The notes beneath the pieces were generated by a model that ran no database searches, was not told where the DNA came from, and was given only the letters and a program-made list of their open reading frames with translations. Shown here piece by piece: positions 39,265 to 49,842 of a stretch of 64,000 bases of DNA; within the stretch, counting starts at the first letter, position 1, and each line of letters begins with the position of its first letter. The translations under genes and the position numbers were made by a program. Source of the stretch: Bradyrhizobium sp. PSBB068 (GTDB taxonomy: Bacteria; Pseudomonadota; Alphaproteobacteria; Rhizobiales; Xanthobacteraceae); contig CP069300.1 in NCBI GenBank assembly GCA_016839165.1, positions 3,348,001 through 3,412,000 of the forward strand. The letters run 5' to 3'.

Positions 39265-40437
39265 ATGGCCTCGAACCGGGCGGCAATCTTCAATTTCGAC
39301 CTTGGCGAGACCGCGGATGCGATCCGCGAGACGGTGCATGATTTCTCGACCAACGAGATCGCACCGCGCGCCGCCGAGATCGATCGCTCCAATACCTTTC
39401 CGCGCGACCTCTGGCCCAAGATCGGTGCGCTCGGCCTGCACGGCATCACGGTCGAAGAGGAGTATGGCGGCTCGGGCCTCGGCTATCTCGAGCATTGCAT
39501 CGCGGTCGAGGAGATCTCGCGGGCGTCGGCCTCGGTCGGATTGGCCTATGGCGCTCATTCCAACCTCTGCGTCAACCAGATCCGCCGCAACGGCAACGAG
39601 GCGCAGAAGCGCAAATATCTGCCGAAGCTGATCTCGGGCGAGCATGTCGGCTCGCTGGCGATGTCGGAGCCCGGCGCCGGCTCGGATGTGGTCTCGATGA
39701 AGACCCGCGCCGAGAAGAAGGGCGACCGCTACGTGCTCAACGGCAACAAGATGTGGATCACCAACGGCCCGCACGCCGAGACGCTGGTGGTCTACGCCAA
39801 GACCGACGTCAACGCCGGCCCGCGCGGTATGACCGCCTTCATCATCGAAAAGGGCATGAAGGGATTCTCCACCGCGCAGAAGCTCGACAAGCTCGGCATG
39901 CGCGGCTCCGACACCTGCGAACTGGTGTTCGAGGATTGCGAGGTGCCGGAGGAGAACGTGCTCTCCGAAGTCGGCCGCGGCGTCAACGTGCTGATGTCTG
40001 GTCTCGACTACGAGCGCGCGGTGCTCGCAGCCGGGCCGATCGGGATCATGCAGGCCTGCATGGACGTCGTGCTGCCTTACGTGCACGAGCGCAAGCAGTT
40101 CGGCGAGCCGATCGGCTCGTTCCAGCTGGTGCAGGGCAAGATCGCCGACATGTACACCACGATGAACGCCTCGCGCGCCTATGTCTACGCGGTGGCAAAG
40201 GCCTGCGACCGCGGCGAGACCACACGCGAGGACGCAGCCGGCGCCATCCTCTATGCCGCCGAGAAGGCCACCCAATGCGCGCTGGATGCGATCCAGCTGC
40301 TGGGCGGCAACGGCTACATCAACGAGTATCCGACCGGCCGTCTGCTGCGCGACGCAAAGCTCTACGAGATCGGCGCCGGCACCAGCGAGATCCGCCGCAT
40401 GCTGATTGGCCGCGAGCTGTTCGCCAAGACGGCTTGA
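39265..40437 (+). CDS. ivd: Isovaleryl-CoA dehydrogenase
   Basis: A 390-residue acyl-CoA dehydrogenase. ATG 39265 has GGGAGG at ideal distance; the in-frame ATG 39244 does not. Signatures are [17 protein letters not shown] and [20 protein letters not shown]. The catalytic Glu250 sits in [10 protein letters not shown], the position used by isovaleryl-CoA dehydrogenases and not by other acyl-CoA dehydrogenases. It oxidises isovaleryl-CoA to 3-methylcrotonyl-CoA in leucine degradation. First gene of an operon followed by the carboxylase subunits and HMG-CoA lyase. Confidence 0.93.
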   Translation: MASNRAAIFNFDLGETADAIRETVHDFSTNEIAPRAAEIDRSNTFPRDLWPKIGALGLHGITVEEEYGGSGLGYLEHCIAVEEISRASASVGLAYGAHSNLCVNQIRRNGNEAQKRKYLPKLISGEHVGSLAMSEPGAGSDVVSMKTRAEKKGDRYVLNGNKMWITNGPHAETLVVYAKTDVNAGPRGMTAFIIEKGMKGFSTAQKLDKLGMRGSDTCELVFEDCEVPEENVLSEVGRGVNVLMSGLDYERAVLAAGPIGIMQACMDVVLPYVHERKQFGEPIGSFQLVQGKIADMYTTMNASRAYVYAVAKACDRGETTREDAAGAILYAAEKATQCALDAIQLLGGNGYINEYPTGRLLRDAKLYEIGAGTSEIRRMLIGRELFAKTA

Positions 40438-40520
40438 GCTTCGCGCCGGCGGTCGCGCCATGGCGCGATCGCCTGACGTCCCCGATCCTGTCAGCTCCTC
40501 CAACGAAACGTGCAACACAG

Positions 40521-42125
40521 ATGCCGCTTCATTCGACCATCGATCCGACATCTTCCGAATTCGCCCGCAACGCCGACGTGATGCGCGGCCTGGTCGCGGA
40601 GCTCCGCGACAAGCTCAACCAGGTGGCTGGCGGCGGGGGGGAGACCTCGCGCAAGCGCCACACCTCGCGCGGCAAGATGCTGGCGCGCGACCGCGTCGAT
40701 CTGCTGGTCGACCCGGGCACCGCGTTCCTCGAATTGTCGCCGCTCGCTGCCAACGGCCTCTATGGCGGTGACGTGCATTCGGCGAGCGTCATTACCGGCG
40801 TCGGCCACATTGCGGGCCGCGAATGCATCATCGTTGCCAATGACGCCACCATCAAGGGCGGCACGTACTATCCGATGACGGTGAAGAAGCACCTGCGCGC
40901 CCAGGACATCGCGCGGCAGAACAATCTGCCCTGTGTCTACATGGTGGATTCCGGCGGCGCCTTCCTGCCGTTGCAGGACGAGATATTTCCCGACGAGCGG
41001 CATTTCGGGCGCATCTTCTACAATCAGGCCCAGATGTCGTCGCAGGGCATCCCGCAGATCGCGATCGTGATGGGCTCGTGCACGGCGGGCGGCGCCTATG
41101 TGCCGGCGATGTCGGACGAGAGCATCATCGTGCGCAATCAGGGCACCATCTTCCTCGGCGGCCCGCCGCTGGTGAAGGCCGCGACCGGCGAGGTCGTCAC
41201 CGCCGAAGAGCTCGGCGGCGCCGATGTGCATTCCCGCCAGTCCGGCGTGACCGATCACTACGCCCAGAACGATGCGCATGCGATCGGCATCGCGCGACGC
41301 ATCGTCGGCACGTTGAAGCAGCCGGCGAAGGCAACGCTCAACATGCGCGCCGTCCAGGAGCCGCTGTTTCCCGCCGAGGAGATCTATGGTGTGGTCTCCG
41401 CCGACGGGCGCAAGCCGTTCGACGTCCACGACATCATCGCGCGGATCGTCGACGGCTCCGAATTCGACGAATTCAAGAAGCTTTACGGCACCACGCTGAT
41501 CTGCGGCTTCGCCCATATCTGGGGCTATCCGGTCGGCATCATCGCCAACAACGGCATCCTGTTCAGCGAGAGTTCGCTGAAGGGCGCGCATTTCATCGAG
41601 CTGTGCTGCCAGCGCGGCATTCCCCTGGTGTTCCTGCAAAACATCACCGGCTTCATGGTCGGCAAGAAATACGAGGCCGGCGGCATCGCGCGCGACGGCG
41701 CCAAGCTGGTGACAGCGGTTGCGACCGCCGGCGTGCCGAAATTCACCGTGGTGATCGGCGGCTCCTACGGCGCCGGCAACTATGGCATGTGCGGCCGCGC
41801 CTACAGCCCGCGCTTCCTCTGGCTGTGGCCGAACGCCCGCATCTCGGTGATGGGCGGCGAGCAGGCCTCGATGGTGCTGAGCCAGGTCAAGCGCGACGGC
41901 ATCGAGGCCAAGGGCGAGAGCTGGTCGGCGGAAGAGGAAGACAAGTTCCGCGAGCCGATCCGGGCGCAGTACGAGAAACAGGGTAATCCCTATTACGCCA
42001 CCGCGCGGCTGTGGGACGACGGCGTGATCGATCCCGCCGACACGCGTTTGGTGCTCGGGCTCGGCCTGTCGGCAGCGGCCAATGCGCCGATCGAACCCAC
42101 CAAGTTCGGCCTGTTCAGGATGTGA
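40521..42125 (+). CDS. mccB: 3-methylcrotonyl-CoA carboxylase, carboxyltransferase (beta) subunit
   Basis: 534 residues, crotonase-fold carboxyltransferase. [67 protein letters not shown] and the end [14 protein letters not shown] are those of methylcrotonyl-CoA carboxylase beta rather than propionyl-CoA carboxylase. It carboxylates 3-methylcrotonyl-CoA using carboxybiotin from the alpha subunit encoded next, 15 bases downstream. Start ATG 40521. Confidence 0.93.
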   Translation: MPLHSTIDPTSSEFARNADVMRGLVAELRDKLNQVAGGGGETSRKRHTSRGKMLARDRVDLLVDPGTAFLELSPLAANGLYGGDVHSASVITGVGHIAGRECIIVANDATIKGGTYYPMTVKKHLRAQDIARQNNLPCVYMVDSGGAFLPLQDEIFPDERHFGRIFYNQAQMSSQGIPQIAIVMGSCTAGGAYVPAMSDESIIVRNQGTIFLGGPPLVKAATGEVVTAEELGGADVHSRQSGVTDHYAQNDAHAIGIARRIVGTLKQPAKATLNMRAVQEPLFPAEEIYGVVSADGRKPFDVHDIIARIVDGSEFDEFKKLYGTTLICGFAHIWGYPVGIIANNGILFSESSLKGAHFIELCCQRGIPLVFLQNITGFMVGKKYEAGGIARDGAKLVTAVATAGVPKFTVVIGGSYGAGNYGMCGRAYSPRFLWLWPNARISVMGGEQASMVLSQVKRDGIEAKGESWSAEEEDKFREPIRAQYEKQGNPYYATARLWDDGVIDPADTRLVLGLGLSAAANAPIEPTKFGLFRM

Positions 42126-42140
42126 GCCAAGGATCTGATC

Positions 42141-44150
42141 ATGGACCGCTCAAAACTCTACCGGCGTTTCCGCACGCTGCTGATCGCCAACCGCGGCGAG
42201 ATCGCCTGCCGCGTCATCCGCTCGGCGCGCGCCATGGGGCTGCGCACCGTCGCCGTCTATTCCGAGGCCGACCGCGAGGCGATGCATGTCGCGCTCGCCG
42301 ACGAGGCGGTGCTGCTCGGGCCGGCGCGGGCGCGTGACAGCTATCTCAACATCGAGCGCGTCATCGCGGCGGCGAAGCAGACCGGCGCGGAGGCGGTGCA
42401 TCCCGGCTACGGCTTCCTGTCGGAGAATGCCGAATTCGCGCAGGCCTGCCTCGACGCAGGTTTGGTGTTCGTCGGCCCGACCGCCGGGATGATGACGGCG
42501 ATGGGGTCGAAATCCGGCTCGAAGGCGCTGATGGAGAAGGCCGGCGTGCCCTTGGTGCCGGGCTATCACGGCGAGGCCCAGGACGAAGCGATTTTGGCGG
42601 AAGCCGCCAACCGGATCGGCTTCCCGGTGCTGGTGAAGGCGTCGGCCGGCGGCGGCGGCCGCGGAATGCGCGTGGTCAATTCGGCGGCCGAGCTCGCGGC
42701 CGCGATCACCAGCGCCAAGCGCGAGGCCAAGGCGGCGTTCGGCGACGACCGCATGCTGATCGAGAAATACGTGCAGAATCCGCGCCACATCGAGGTGCAG
42801 ATCATCGGCGACAGCCATGGCAATCTGCTCTCGCTGTGGGAGCGCGAATGCACGCTGCAACGCCGCCATCAGAAGGTGATCGAGGAGGCGCCGTCGCCGA
42901 CCCTGAACGCTGCGCAGCGCGAGACGGTCTGCGAGGCCGCCCGCAAGGCTGCCGGTGCAGTCAACTATGTCGGCGCCGGCACTATCGAGTTCGTCTCCGA
43001 CGGCAAGGACGTGTTCTTCATCGAGATGAACACCCGATTGCAGGTCGAGCATCCGGTCACGGAGCTGATCACCGGCGTCGATCTCGTGGAATGGCAGCTT
43101 CGCGTCGCGTTCGGCGAAGCGCTGCCGCTGAAGCAGAATGAGATCAGGTTGAACGGCCACGCCATCGAAGCGCGCGTCTACGCGGAGAATCCGCAGAAGA
43201 ACTTCATGCCTTCGGTGGGCCGCATCAAGACCTGGCGGACTCCGCCGGACGGCGACGGACTGCGGATCGATGCCGGCTATCGCAGCGGCGACAATGTCTC
43301 GCCGTATTACGACGCGATGCTCGCCAAGGTGATCGCCTGGGCGCCGACGCGTGAAGGCGCGATCGAGAAGCTCAACCGTGGGCTTGAGCAGACCGACGTC
43401 CGCGGCATCGTCACCAACATCCCGTTCCTGTCGGCGCTGGTGACGCATCAGGCGACCAGGACCAATGCTATCGATACCGGCTTCATCGAGCGCGAGCTGA
43501 AAAACCTGACAGCGGGGCAGGGCGCGGCCGGCGATTTCGAACTGTGCGCGGCGGTGGCGGCGATCGTCGACGACGAGCAGAAGGCGGCGCGGCGCGAGGC
43601 CAACTCGCCCTGGCAGGCCTTCGGCTGGATGCCGGTCGGCCGCCGCCAGCGGGTGTTCTCGTTCAAGCAAGGCCATGAACCGCCGCAGACCATCACGCTG
43701 CACTATGGCAACGGTCCGTCGACGCTGTCGGTCGGCGGCCACGAGCTTGCCTTCGCGATCTCGTCATCCGGCGAGGATGGCTTCGACCTGACGCTCAACG
43801 GCCTCAAGTCGCGCGTTGCATCGGTCATCGAGGGCCACGAGCTTTATCTGCGTACCCGCAACGGCCGCTTCGACCTGCATTGGGTCGATCCGTTCGGCGG
43901 CGAAAGCGAGGAGCAGGTCGGCGAGGACAAGATCGTCGCGCCCTTGCCCGGCACCGTGGTGGCGCTGCTGGCCGAGGAGGGCGCGACGCTGGAGAAGGGC
44001 GCGCCGATCCTGACGCTGGAAGTGATGAAGATGGAGCAGACCCTGCGCGCGCCCTACGCCGGCGTGCTGAAGAAGCTCAAATGCAAGGTCGGCGATATCG
44101 TCGGCGAGGGTGTCGAGCTTGCGGAAGTGGAGCCTGCGGCTGCGTCATGA
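42141..44150 (+). CDS. mccA: 3-methylcrotonyl-CoA carboxylase, biotin (alpha) subunit
   Basis: 669 residues: biotin carboxylase domains (LIANRGEIACRVIRSARAMG, ATP-grasp KASAGGGGRGMRVV, FIEMNTRLQVEHPVTE) then a linker and a C-terminal biotinyl domain with Lys630 in VMKMEQ. It loads CO2 from bicarbonate onto biotin. Domain order and length match MccA/LiuD. Its stop overlaps the start of hmgL by four bases. Confidence 0.93.
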   Translation: MDRSKLYRRFRTLLIANRGEIACRVIRSARAMGLRTVAVYSEADREAMHVALADEAVLLGPARARDSYLNIERVIAAAKQTGAEAVHPGYGFLSENAEFAQACLDAGLVFVGPTAGMMTAMGSKSGSKALMEKAGVPLVPGYHGEAQDEAILAEAANRIGFPVLVKASAGGGGRGMRVVNSAAELAAAITSAKREAKAAFGDDRMLIEKYVQNPRHIEVQIIGDSHGNLLSLWERECTLQRRHQKVIEEAPSPTLNAAQRETVCEAARKAAGAVNYVGAGTIEFVSDGKDVFFIEMNTRLQVEHPVTELITGVDLVEWQLRVAFGEALPLKQNEIRLNGHAIEARVYAENPQKNFMPSVGRIKTWRTPPDGDGLRIDAGYRSGDNVSPYYDAMLAKVIAWAPTREGAIEKLNRGLEQTDVRGIVTNIPFLSALVTHQATRTNAIDTGFIERELKNLTAGQGAAGDFELCAAVAAIVDDEQKAARREANSPWQAFGWMPVGRRQRVFSFKQGHEPPQTITLHYGNGPSTLSVGGHELAFAISSSGEDGFDLTLNGLKSRVASVIEGHELYLRTRNGRFDLHWVDPFGGESEEQVGEDKIVAPLPGTVVALLAEEGATLEKGAPILTLEVMKMEQTLRAPYAGVLKKLKCKVGDIVGEGVELAEVEPAAAS

Positions 44151-45061
44151 GCGATCAGGTCAAGATCATCGAGATGGGGCCGCGCGACGGCCTGCAGAAT
44201 GAGAAGACGCCGGTCAGCGTCGCGGCGCGCATCGCCTTCGTCGAGGCGCTGGTGGCGGCGGGGCTCAATACCGTTGAGGTCGGCGCCTTCGTGTCGCCGA
44301 AGGCGATCCCGCAGATGGCGAGCTCCGACCAGGTGCTGTGCGGCGTCAGCCATATCAGGGATGCCGAATTCCACGTGCTGGTGCCGAACGAGAAGGGCTA
44401 TGACGCCGCGCGCGCGGCCGGCGCCCGGGTGGTCTCGGTGTTCGCGGCGGCCTCCGAGGGCTTCTCACGCGCCAACATCAATTGCTCGATCGCGGAATCG
44501 ATCGAGCGCTTCAAGCCGGTGCTGGCGCGTGCCAAGGCCGACGGCGTCAAGGTGCGTGGCTACGTCTCCTGCGTGCTCGGCTGCCCGTTCGACGGCGAGA
44601 TCAAGCCGAAGGCGGTCGCCGACCTCGCGGTGACCCTGTGGGAGCTCGGCTGCTATGAGATCTCGCTCGGCGACACCATCGGTGTCGGCACGCCGCTCAA
44701 GGCCAGGGAGATGCTGCGCGCGGTCGGCGCCGAGCTTCCGGTCGCCAACCTTGCGATGCATTTCCACGACACCTACGGCCAGGCGCTCGCCAATCTCTAT
44801 GCCGGCATGGAGGAGGGCGTCCGCGTCATCGATGCCGCCGCCGGCGGCCTCGGCGGCTGCCCCTACGCGCCCGGCGCCACCGGCAACGTCGCGACCGAGG
44901 ATGTCGCCTACATGCTGGAAGGCATGGGCGTGACAACCGGCATCGACATGGACAAGCTGCTGGCCACGACGAACGAAGTTGCCACCTTGCTCGGCCGTCC
45001 GCCGGTGGGCCGTGTCGCCTCCGCGCTGAACGCGAAACGGAAGCGGCTCGGCGGCTCGTGA
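44147..45061 (+). CDS. hmgL: Hydroxymethylglutaryl-CoA lyase
   Basis: 304-residue TIM-barrel lyase splitting HMG-CoA into acetyl-CoA and acetoacetate, the end of leucine degradation. EMGPRDGLQNEK (metal site), FVSPKAIPQMASSDQV, HFHDTYGQALANL and the signature GLGGCPYAPGATGNVATED (catalytic Cys) are all present. ATG overlaps the mccA stop. A methylglutaconyl-CoA hydratase gene (liuC), needed between MCC and this enzyme, is not in the operon and must be elsewhere. Confidence 0.94.
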   Translation: MSDQVKIIEMGPRDGLQNEKTPVSVAARIAFVEALVAAGLNTVEVGAFVSPKAIPQMASSDQVLCGVSHIRDAEFHVLVPNEKGYDAARAAGARVVSVFAAASEGFSRANINCSIAESIERFKPVLARAKADGVKVRGYVSCVLGCPFDGEIKPKAVADLAVTLWELGCYEISLGDTIGVGTPLKAREMLRAVGAELPVANLAMHFHDTYGQALANLYAGMEEGVRVIDAAAGGLGGCPYAPGATGNVATEDVAYMLEGMGVTTGIDMDKLLATTNEVATLLGRPPVGRVASALNAKRKRLGGS

Positions 45062-45293
45062 GCCTACGAGCGACGTCCGTCCGTCGCCATTGCGGGCATG
45101 CGCCAAGGCACGCTCCGGAATGACGGAAATCGGACGGGCTGCGACTTGACGCGGGGCCGCCCAATGGAACCCGCATTGCGGCGCACACGCCTTGTCATGG
45201 GGTTCCCGACCAAAATGCTCGAAAAGCATTCATGGCTTGGTGACTCAAAGGTGCTGAGGTGAGCGAGCTCGCAATTGCTCCAGGTGGCTCGCC

Positions 45294-46928
45294 ATGTCCG
45301 GACAGGTGTCAGCTTCTCGTGGCCGAACGTTCTTGGCCGGAAAGATCGTTTTCAACTTCGGTCGGTCAGCGTTCGATTGCACGGTCCGGCAGCTCACCGA
45401 TGCCGGGGCGACCGTGGAACTCGAAACCACGATCGGCATTCCCGACCACGTTCAGTTGTTGCTCGTCGGCACCAACCAGGTGAGGCCGTGCAAACGATTG
45501 TGGCAATCGGACCGGCAGCTCGGCCTCGCGTTTGAGGAGCAGCGGGCGAGCGCTGCAGCTTCGGCAGCCGCGCCGGCTTCCGCACCTGCGGGTCCCGCAC
45601 CGTTCACCATTCCGGAGCGACGCAGCGGCGACATTCTGCGCGGGCACATGCTGGCGCTGCGCGCGGCGCTCGATCTGATCCCGGTCGGCATCCTGCTGCT
45701 GGATGCCGAACTGAAAGCCCTGTTCATCAACCGCGCGTTTCGGAACATGTGGGTGCTTCCGGACGCGGTTGCGGACCGCACCCCCAGCTTCACCGATCTG
45801 ATGCGTCACGGTTGCAAGACCATGGCCTATGATCTGCCGGCCGAGCAGCTCGAAGCCTACCTTGCCGAACGCGTCCGCCTCGTGAGCATAGGGGACACAA
45901 ACCCGATCGATCTCAGGCGCAGCAATGGTGATGTCATCCGATGTCAGTGCACGCCGCTGCCCGACGGCGGCCGGATGGTGAGCTACACGCCCGTAACCGA
46001 CATCGTGCGCGCGTCGGACAAGCTGAAGGTGCTGACCGGGGCGCTCGAGAACGTGGAGGACGGCGTCGTGCTGCTCGATCGCGATCTCAATGCGGTGTTC
46101 CTCAATCGCAGGATGCGGGAATTCTGGGAGGTGAGCGAGGAGGAGGTCGCGCGGCATCCCGCCTATGTCACGCTGATCGCGCGCAATCGCCGGGCAGTCC
46201 CGACGGGCGCAACGGCGGAGCAGATCAAGGCCTTTCCGGCGAAGCGGATCGCGGAGATCAAGGCGGGCGACCACAAGCGCGACTTGCAGACGCCGGACGG
46301 CCGCAATATCCGGGTCCATTGCTCGACGATGGCAAATGGCGGCCGGATGCTGACCTTTGTCGACGTCACCGATCTTGTCCGCAATGCGCGACAGCTGGAG
46401 GTGCTCGCGACCACCGATCCACTCACTGGACTGTTCAACCGCAGGCACTTCCTCATGACGTTGGATGCGGAGTGGAGCCGGTTCCAGCGCTACTATCGTT
46501 CGGTCTCCGTCCTGATGGTCGATATCGATCACTTCAAGAGCATCAACGACCGGTTCGGCCACGCGATCGGTGACGAGGCGATCAAGGCGGTCGCCGAGAT
46601 CTGCACGCGCGGCAAGCGCAAGTCGGACATTGTCGGCCGCATCGGAGGCGAGGAGTTCACGGTTCTGTTGCCGGAAACGACATTGTCGCGCGCCCGAACT
46701 GTTGCCGAGCGGATTCGCAGGCGGGTCGAAGGACTGACGTTGACGGCGGACGGCCGTCCGGTGTCCGTCACGGTGAGCATCGGCGTTGCCGAAGCCCTCA
46801 CGAGCATGTCCGGGATAGACGCCCTGATGAAGGCCGCCGACGCCGCGCTCTACCAGGCCAAGGAAGGCGGCCGCAATCGGACGCAGTGCTGGCTGCCGCC
46901 GGCGCCGCCGAAGCTGGCGGCGGAGTAG
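45294..46928 (+). CDS. Diguanylate cyclase with PilZ-like and two PAS domains
   Basis: 544 residues. The N-terminal ~80 residues look like a degenerate PilZ barrel (FDCTVRQLTDAGATVELET in place of the D-x-S-x-x-G motif). Two PAS_7-type domains follow (about 120-240 and 245-365; the repeated DLIPVGILLLDAELKALFIN / NVEDGVVLLDRDLNAVFLN shows the duplication). The GGDEF domain has active-site GGEEF at 451-455 and an I-site RKSD at 442-445. It should make cyclic di-GMP from GTP in response to a PAS signal with product inhibition. No membrane segments; cytosolic. Confidence 0.9.
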   Translation: MSGQVSASRGRTFLAGKIVFNFGRSAFDCTVRQLTDAGATVELETTIGIPDHVQLLLVGTNQVRPCKRLWQSDRQLGLAFEEQRASAAASAAAPASAPAGPAPFTIPERRSGDILRGHMLALRAALDLIPVGILLLDAELKALFINRAFRNMWVLPDAVADRTPSFTDLMRHGCKTMAYDLPAEQLEAYLAERVRLVSIGDTNPIDLRRSNGDVIRCQCTPLPDGGRMVSYTPVTDIVRASDKLKVLTGALENVEDGVVLLDRDLNAVFLNRRMREFWEVSEEEVARHPAYVTLIARNRRAVPTGATAEQIKAFPAKRIAEIKAGDHKRDLQTPDGRNIRVHCSTMANGGRMLTFVDVTDLVRNARQLEVLATTDPLTGLFNRRHFLMTLDAEWSRFQRYYRSVSVLMVDIDHFKSINDRFGHAIGDEAIKAVAEICTRGKRKSDIVGRIGGEEFTVLLPETTLSRARTVAERIRRRVEGLTLTADGRPVSVTVSIGVAEALTSMSGIDALMKAADAALYQAKEGGRNRTQCWLPPAPPKLAAE

Positions 46929-47245
46929 GCCTGAGTTGCAGCTTGAACGAGCTTAGTAACATGACTGCAACTAAACAGCTACTTGGTCAGGCGCCCGTCA
47001 GGTTCCCATAAGGACTGATAATACATGGTTGCCTTACGGACACGATTGTTGCGTCGTTGCAACGGTGTCGGAACATTTAACCCTAAAAGCAGCCCATCCG
47101 TAGTCGCGCCGCTTTTTGGCCACACCCTGACATGAAAGGATATTCACCTAGCTGAATAGCCAGCGCTCCGACGACGGGACATTTTATCGGTTCCAGCGTT
47201 GATGGAGGAAGGGCGCAGGAAAAAGAGCGCCGGAACAGGGTCGCG
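46929..47245. other. Intergenic region upstream of ilvD
   Basis: 317 bases. It contains short symmetries (ATTCA-CCTAGC-TGAAT near 47141, GTTGCAAC near 47054) but no leader peptide rich in Ile, Leu or Val and no terminator was found, in contrast to the aroG leader. The ilvD promoter should be here. Confidence 0.4.
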
Positions 47246-48970
47246 ATGGACGTCAAGACGAACATCAAGAGCAGGCTGCCCAGCCGTCACGTGACGGAGG
47301 GCCCCCAGCGCGCGCCGCATCGTTCCTATCTCTATGCGATGGGGCTGACGACAGCCCAGATTCATCAACCCTTTGTCGGCGTTGCTTCATGTTGGAATGA
47401 AGCGGCCCCCTGCAACATTTCGCTGATGCGCCAGGCGCAGGCGGTGAAGAAGGGCGTGGCTTCGGCCGGCGGTACACCGCGCGAATTCTGCACCATCACC
47501 GTGACCGATGGCATCGCCATGGGCCATGACGGCATGCGCTCGTCGCTGCCGTCGCGCGAATGCATCGCCGATTCGGTCGAGCTGACCGTCCGCGGCCACG
47601 CCTATGACGCGCTGGTCGGGCTCGCCGGCTGCGACAAATCGCTGCCGGGCATGATGATGGCGATGGTCCGTCTCAACGTGCCCTCGATCTTCATCTATGG
47701 CGGCTCGATCCTGCCGGGCAACTTCCGTGGCCAGCCGGTGACCGTGCAGGACATGTTCGAGGCGGTCGGCAAGCACTCGGTCGGCGCCATGTCGGACGAG
47801 GACCTCGACGAGATCGAGCGGGTGGCGTGCCCCTCGGCCGGCGCCTGCGGCGCCCAGTTCACCGCCAATACCATGGCGACTGTGTCCGAGGCGATCGGCC
47901 TCGCGCTGCCGTATTCGGCCGGGGCTCCGGCGCCGTATGAGATCCGCGACTCCTTCTGCGCCGCCGCCGGCGAGAAGGTGATGGAGCTGATCGAGAAAAA
48001 CATCCGGCCCCGTGACATCGTCACCCGCGAAGCCCTTGAAAATGCTGCGGCCGTGGTTGCAGCCTCAGGTGGTTCGACCAATGCTGCGCTGCACCTGCCG
48101 GCGATCGCCCATGAGTGCGGCATCAAATTCAATTTGTTCGACGTTGCCGAAATCTTCAAAAAGACTCCTTACGTCGCGGATTTGAAGCCGGGCGGCCGTT
48201 ATGTTGCCAAAGACATGTTTGAAGTAGGTGGCATTCCGCTGCTGATGAAGACGCTGCTCGACCATGGCCACCTGCACGGGAATTGCCTCACCGTCACTGG
48301 CCGAACGATCGCCGAAAACCTCAAAAGCGTGAAATGGAATCCGCACCAGGATGTGGTGCGGCCCGCCGACAATCCGATCACCGTCACAGGTGGCGTTGTC
48401 GGGCTGAAGGGTAATCTCGCTCCGGAGGGTGCGATCGTGAAGGTCGCGGGAATGTCCAACCTGAAGTTCACCGGTCCGGCCCGGTGCTTCGACCGCGAGG
48501 AAGACGCTTTCGAGGCGGTGCAGAAGCGCACCTACAAGGAAGGCGAAGTGATTGTGATCCGCTACGAGGGGCCGAAGGGCGGTCCCGGGATGCGGGAGAT
48601 GCTGGCGACCACGGCGGCGCTGACCGGGCAGGGGATGGGGGGCAAGGTTGCCCTGATCACCGATGGCCGGTTCTCCGGCGCCACCCGTGGCTTCTGCATC
48701 GGACATATTGGACCTGAAGCGGCCGTCGGCGGGCCGATCGGGTTATTGCAGGACGGCGACATCATCGAGATCGATGCGGTCGCCGGCACACTTGACGTAA
48801 AATTGAGCGACGCCGAGCTCGCAAATCGTAAGACCAAATGGGCCCCTCGGGCGACTAACCACACATCTGGTGCGCTGTGGAAGTACGCCGAGCAAGTGGG
48901 GCCGGCGGTGGATGGCGCAGTCACCCATCCGGGTGGCGCGCACGAGAAACAGTGTTATGCGGACGTTTAG
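47246..48970 (+). CDS. ilvD: Dihydroxy-acid dehydratase
   Basis: 574 residues. Fe-S and active-site signatures: [39 protein letters not shown], and [20 protein letters not shown]. It dehydrates dihydroxy acids to 2-keto acids in Ile, Val, Leu and pantothenate biosynthesis. Start ATG 47246 lies 10 bases after GGAACAGGG. Its last 14 bases overlap the start of the ExoR-like gene. Confidence 0.95.
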   Translation: MDVKTNIKSRLPSRHVTEGPQRAPHRSYLYAMGLTTAQIHQPFVGVASCWNEAAPCNISLMRQAQAVKKGVASAGGTPREFCTITVTDGIAMGHDGMRSSLPSRECIADSVELTVRGHAYDALVGLAGCDKSLPGMMMAMVRLNVPSIFIYGGSILPGNFRGQPVTVQDMFEAVGKHSVGAMSDEDLDEIERVACPSAGACGAQFTANTMATVSEAIGLALPYSAGAPAPYEIRDSFCAAAGEKVMELIEKNIRPRDIVTREALENAAAVVAASGGSTNAALHLPAIAHECGIKFNLFDVAEIFKKTPYVADLKPGGRYVAKDMFEVGGIPLLMKTLLDHGHLHGNCLTVTGRTIAENLKSVKWNPHQDVVRPADNPITVTGGVVGLKGNLAPEGAIVKVAGMSNLKFTGPARCFDREEDAFEAVQKRTYKEGEVIVIRYEGPKGGPGMREMLATTAALTGQGMGGKVALITDGRFSGATRGFCIGHIGPEAAVGGPIGLLQDGDIIEIDAVAGTLDVKLSDAELANRKTKWAPRATNHTSGALWKYAEQVGPAVDGAVTHPGGAHEKQCYADV

Positions 48971-49793
48971 GCGTACGATTTTTGCGTTTGCGTTAGGGGC
49001 CATTCCGGTGGCGGGCCCTGGATTCGGATTCGACGGAGCCCCGGTCAACCCCCAGGATACCGTTCTGCCGGTGGTCGCGCCGCAGCCGGGCTCGGCGGCT
49101 GCGTTGAAGCGGGCCACGACGCCGGTTGCCCCGACGGCGACCGCGCCGACCTCGTCCTTCAGCACGCTGCAGTATCAGGCCGAGGGCGGCCACCCCGTGG
49201 CGCAGTGGAAGCTCGGCAAGATGTACGCCGAGGGCGACGGCGTGATCCAGGACGACATGCGCGCCTTCGAATATTTCAGCCGGATCGCCAATGCGCATGC
49301 CGAGGATTCACCGTCGGCGCCGCAAGCCTCGATCGTGGCCAACGCCTTTGTCGCGCTCGGCCGCTACTATCTGAACGGCATTCCCAATTCCAAGGTGAAG
49401 GCGGACACCGAGCGCGCGCGGGAGATGTTCTCCTATGCGGCGTCCTATTTCGGCAATGCCGACGCCCAGTACGACCTTGCCCGGCTGTATTTGAAGACGC
49501 CGGATGCATCGCGGGATGATTTCCGCTATGGCGCGCGCTGGCTGGGCCTTGCCGCCCAGAAGGGCCAGCATCAGGCGCAGGCGCTGCTTGGCCAGATGCT
49601 GTTCAACGGCGACCGGCTGCCGCCGCAGCGGGCGCGCGGCCTGATGTGGCTGACCCTGGCGCGCGACAGCGCCACGCCCGACGAGGCCTGGATCAAGGAA
49701 AGCTACAACCGGGCGATCGCCAAGGCGTCGGAAGACGACCGTGCGATGGCACTGCAGATGCTCGAGCACTGGGTGCAAGGTCGTCGCGATTAG
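48957..49793 (+). CDS. exoR: Periplasmic Sel1-repeat protein, ExoR-like
   Basis: 278 residues. Signal peptide (about 1-24), a Pro/Ala/Thr-rich linker, then Sel1-like repeats: [52 protein letters not shown] and [14 protein letters not shown]. The order and spacing match rhizobial ExoR, the periplasmic inhibitor of the ExoS-ChvI two-component system that controls exopolysaccharide and motility. It starts 14 bases inside ilvD, so it depends on ilvD transcription. ExoR identity is by pattern; other Sel1 proteins are possible. Confidence 0.75.
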   Translation: MRTFRRTIFAFALGAIPVAGPGFGFDGAPVNPQDTVLPVVAPQPGSAAALKRATTPVAPTATAPTSSFSTLQYQAEGGHPVAQWKLGKMYAEGDGVIQDDMRAFEYFSRIANAHAEDSPSAPQASIVANAFVALGRYYLNGIPNSKVKADTERAREMFSYAASYFGNADAQYDLARLYLKTPDASRDDFRYGARWLGLAAQKGQHQAQALLGQMLFNGDRLPPQRARGLMWLTLARDSATPDEAWIKESYNRAIAKASEDDRAMALQMLEHWVQGRRD

Positions 49794-49842
49794 AGGCCGC
49801 CGCGACTGAGATCGCGGGCGGCCCTTGGAACTCGCTCGGGGC

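Noticed and set aside
38848..40551. 567-codon minus-strand open frame
   Set aside because: Runs across the regulatory gap and antisense to ivd; no recognisable protein features.
46929..47245. Possible ilv-type attenuator upstream of ilvD
   Set aside because: No short ORF rich in Ile, Val or Leu and no terminator hairpin were seen in the leader.
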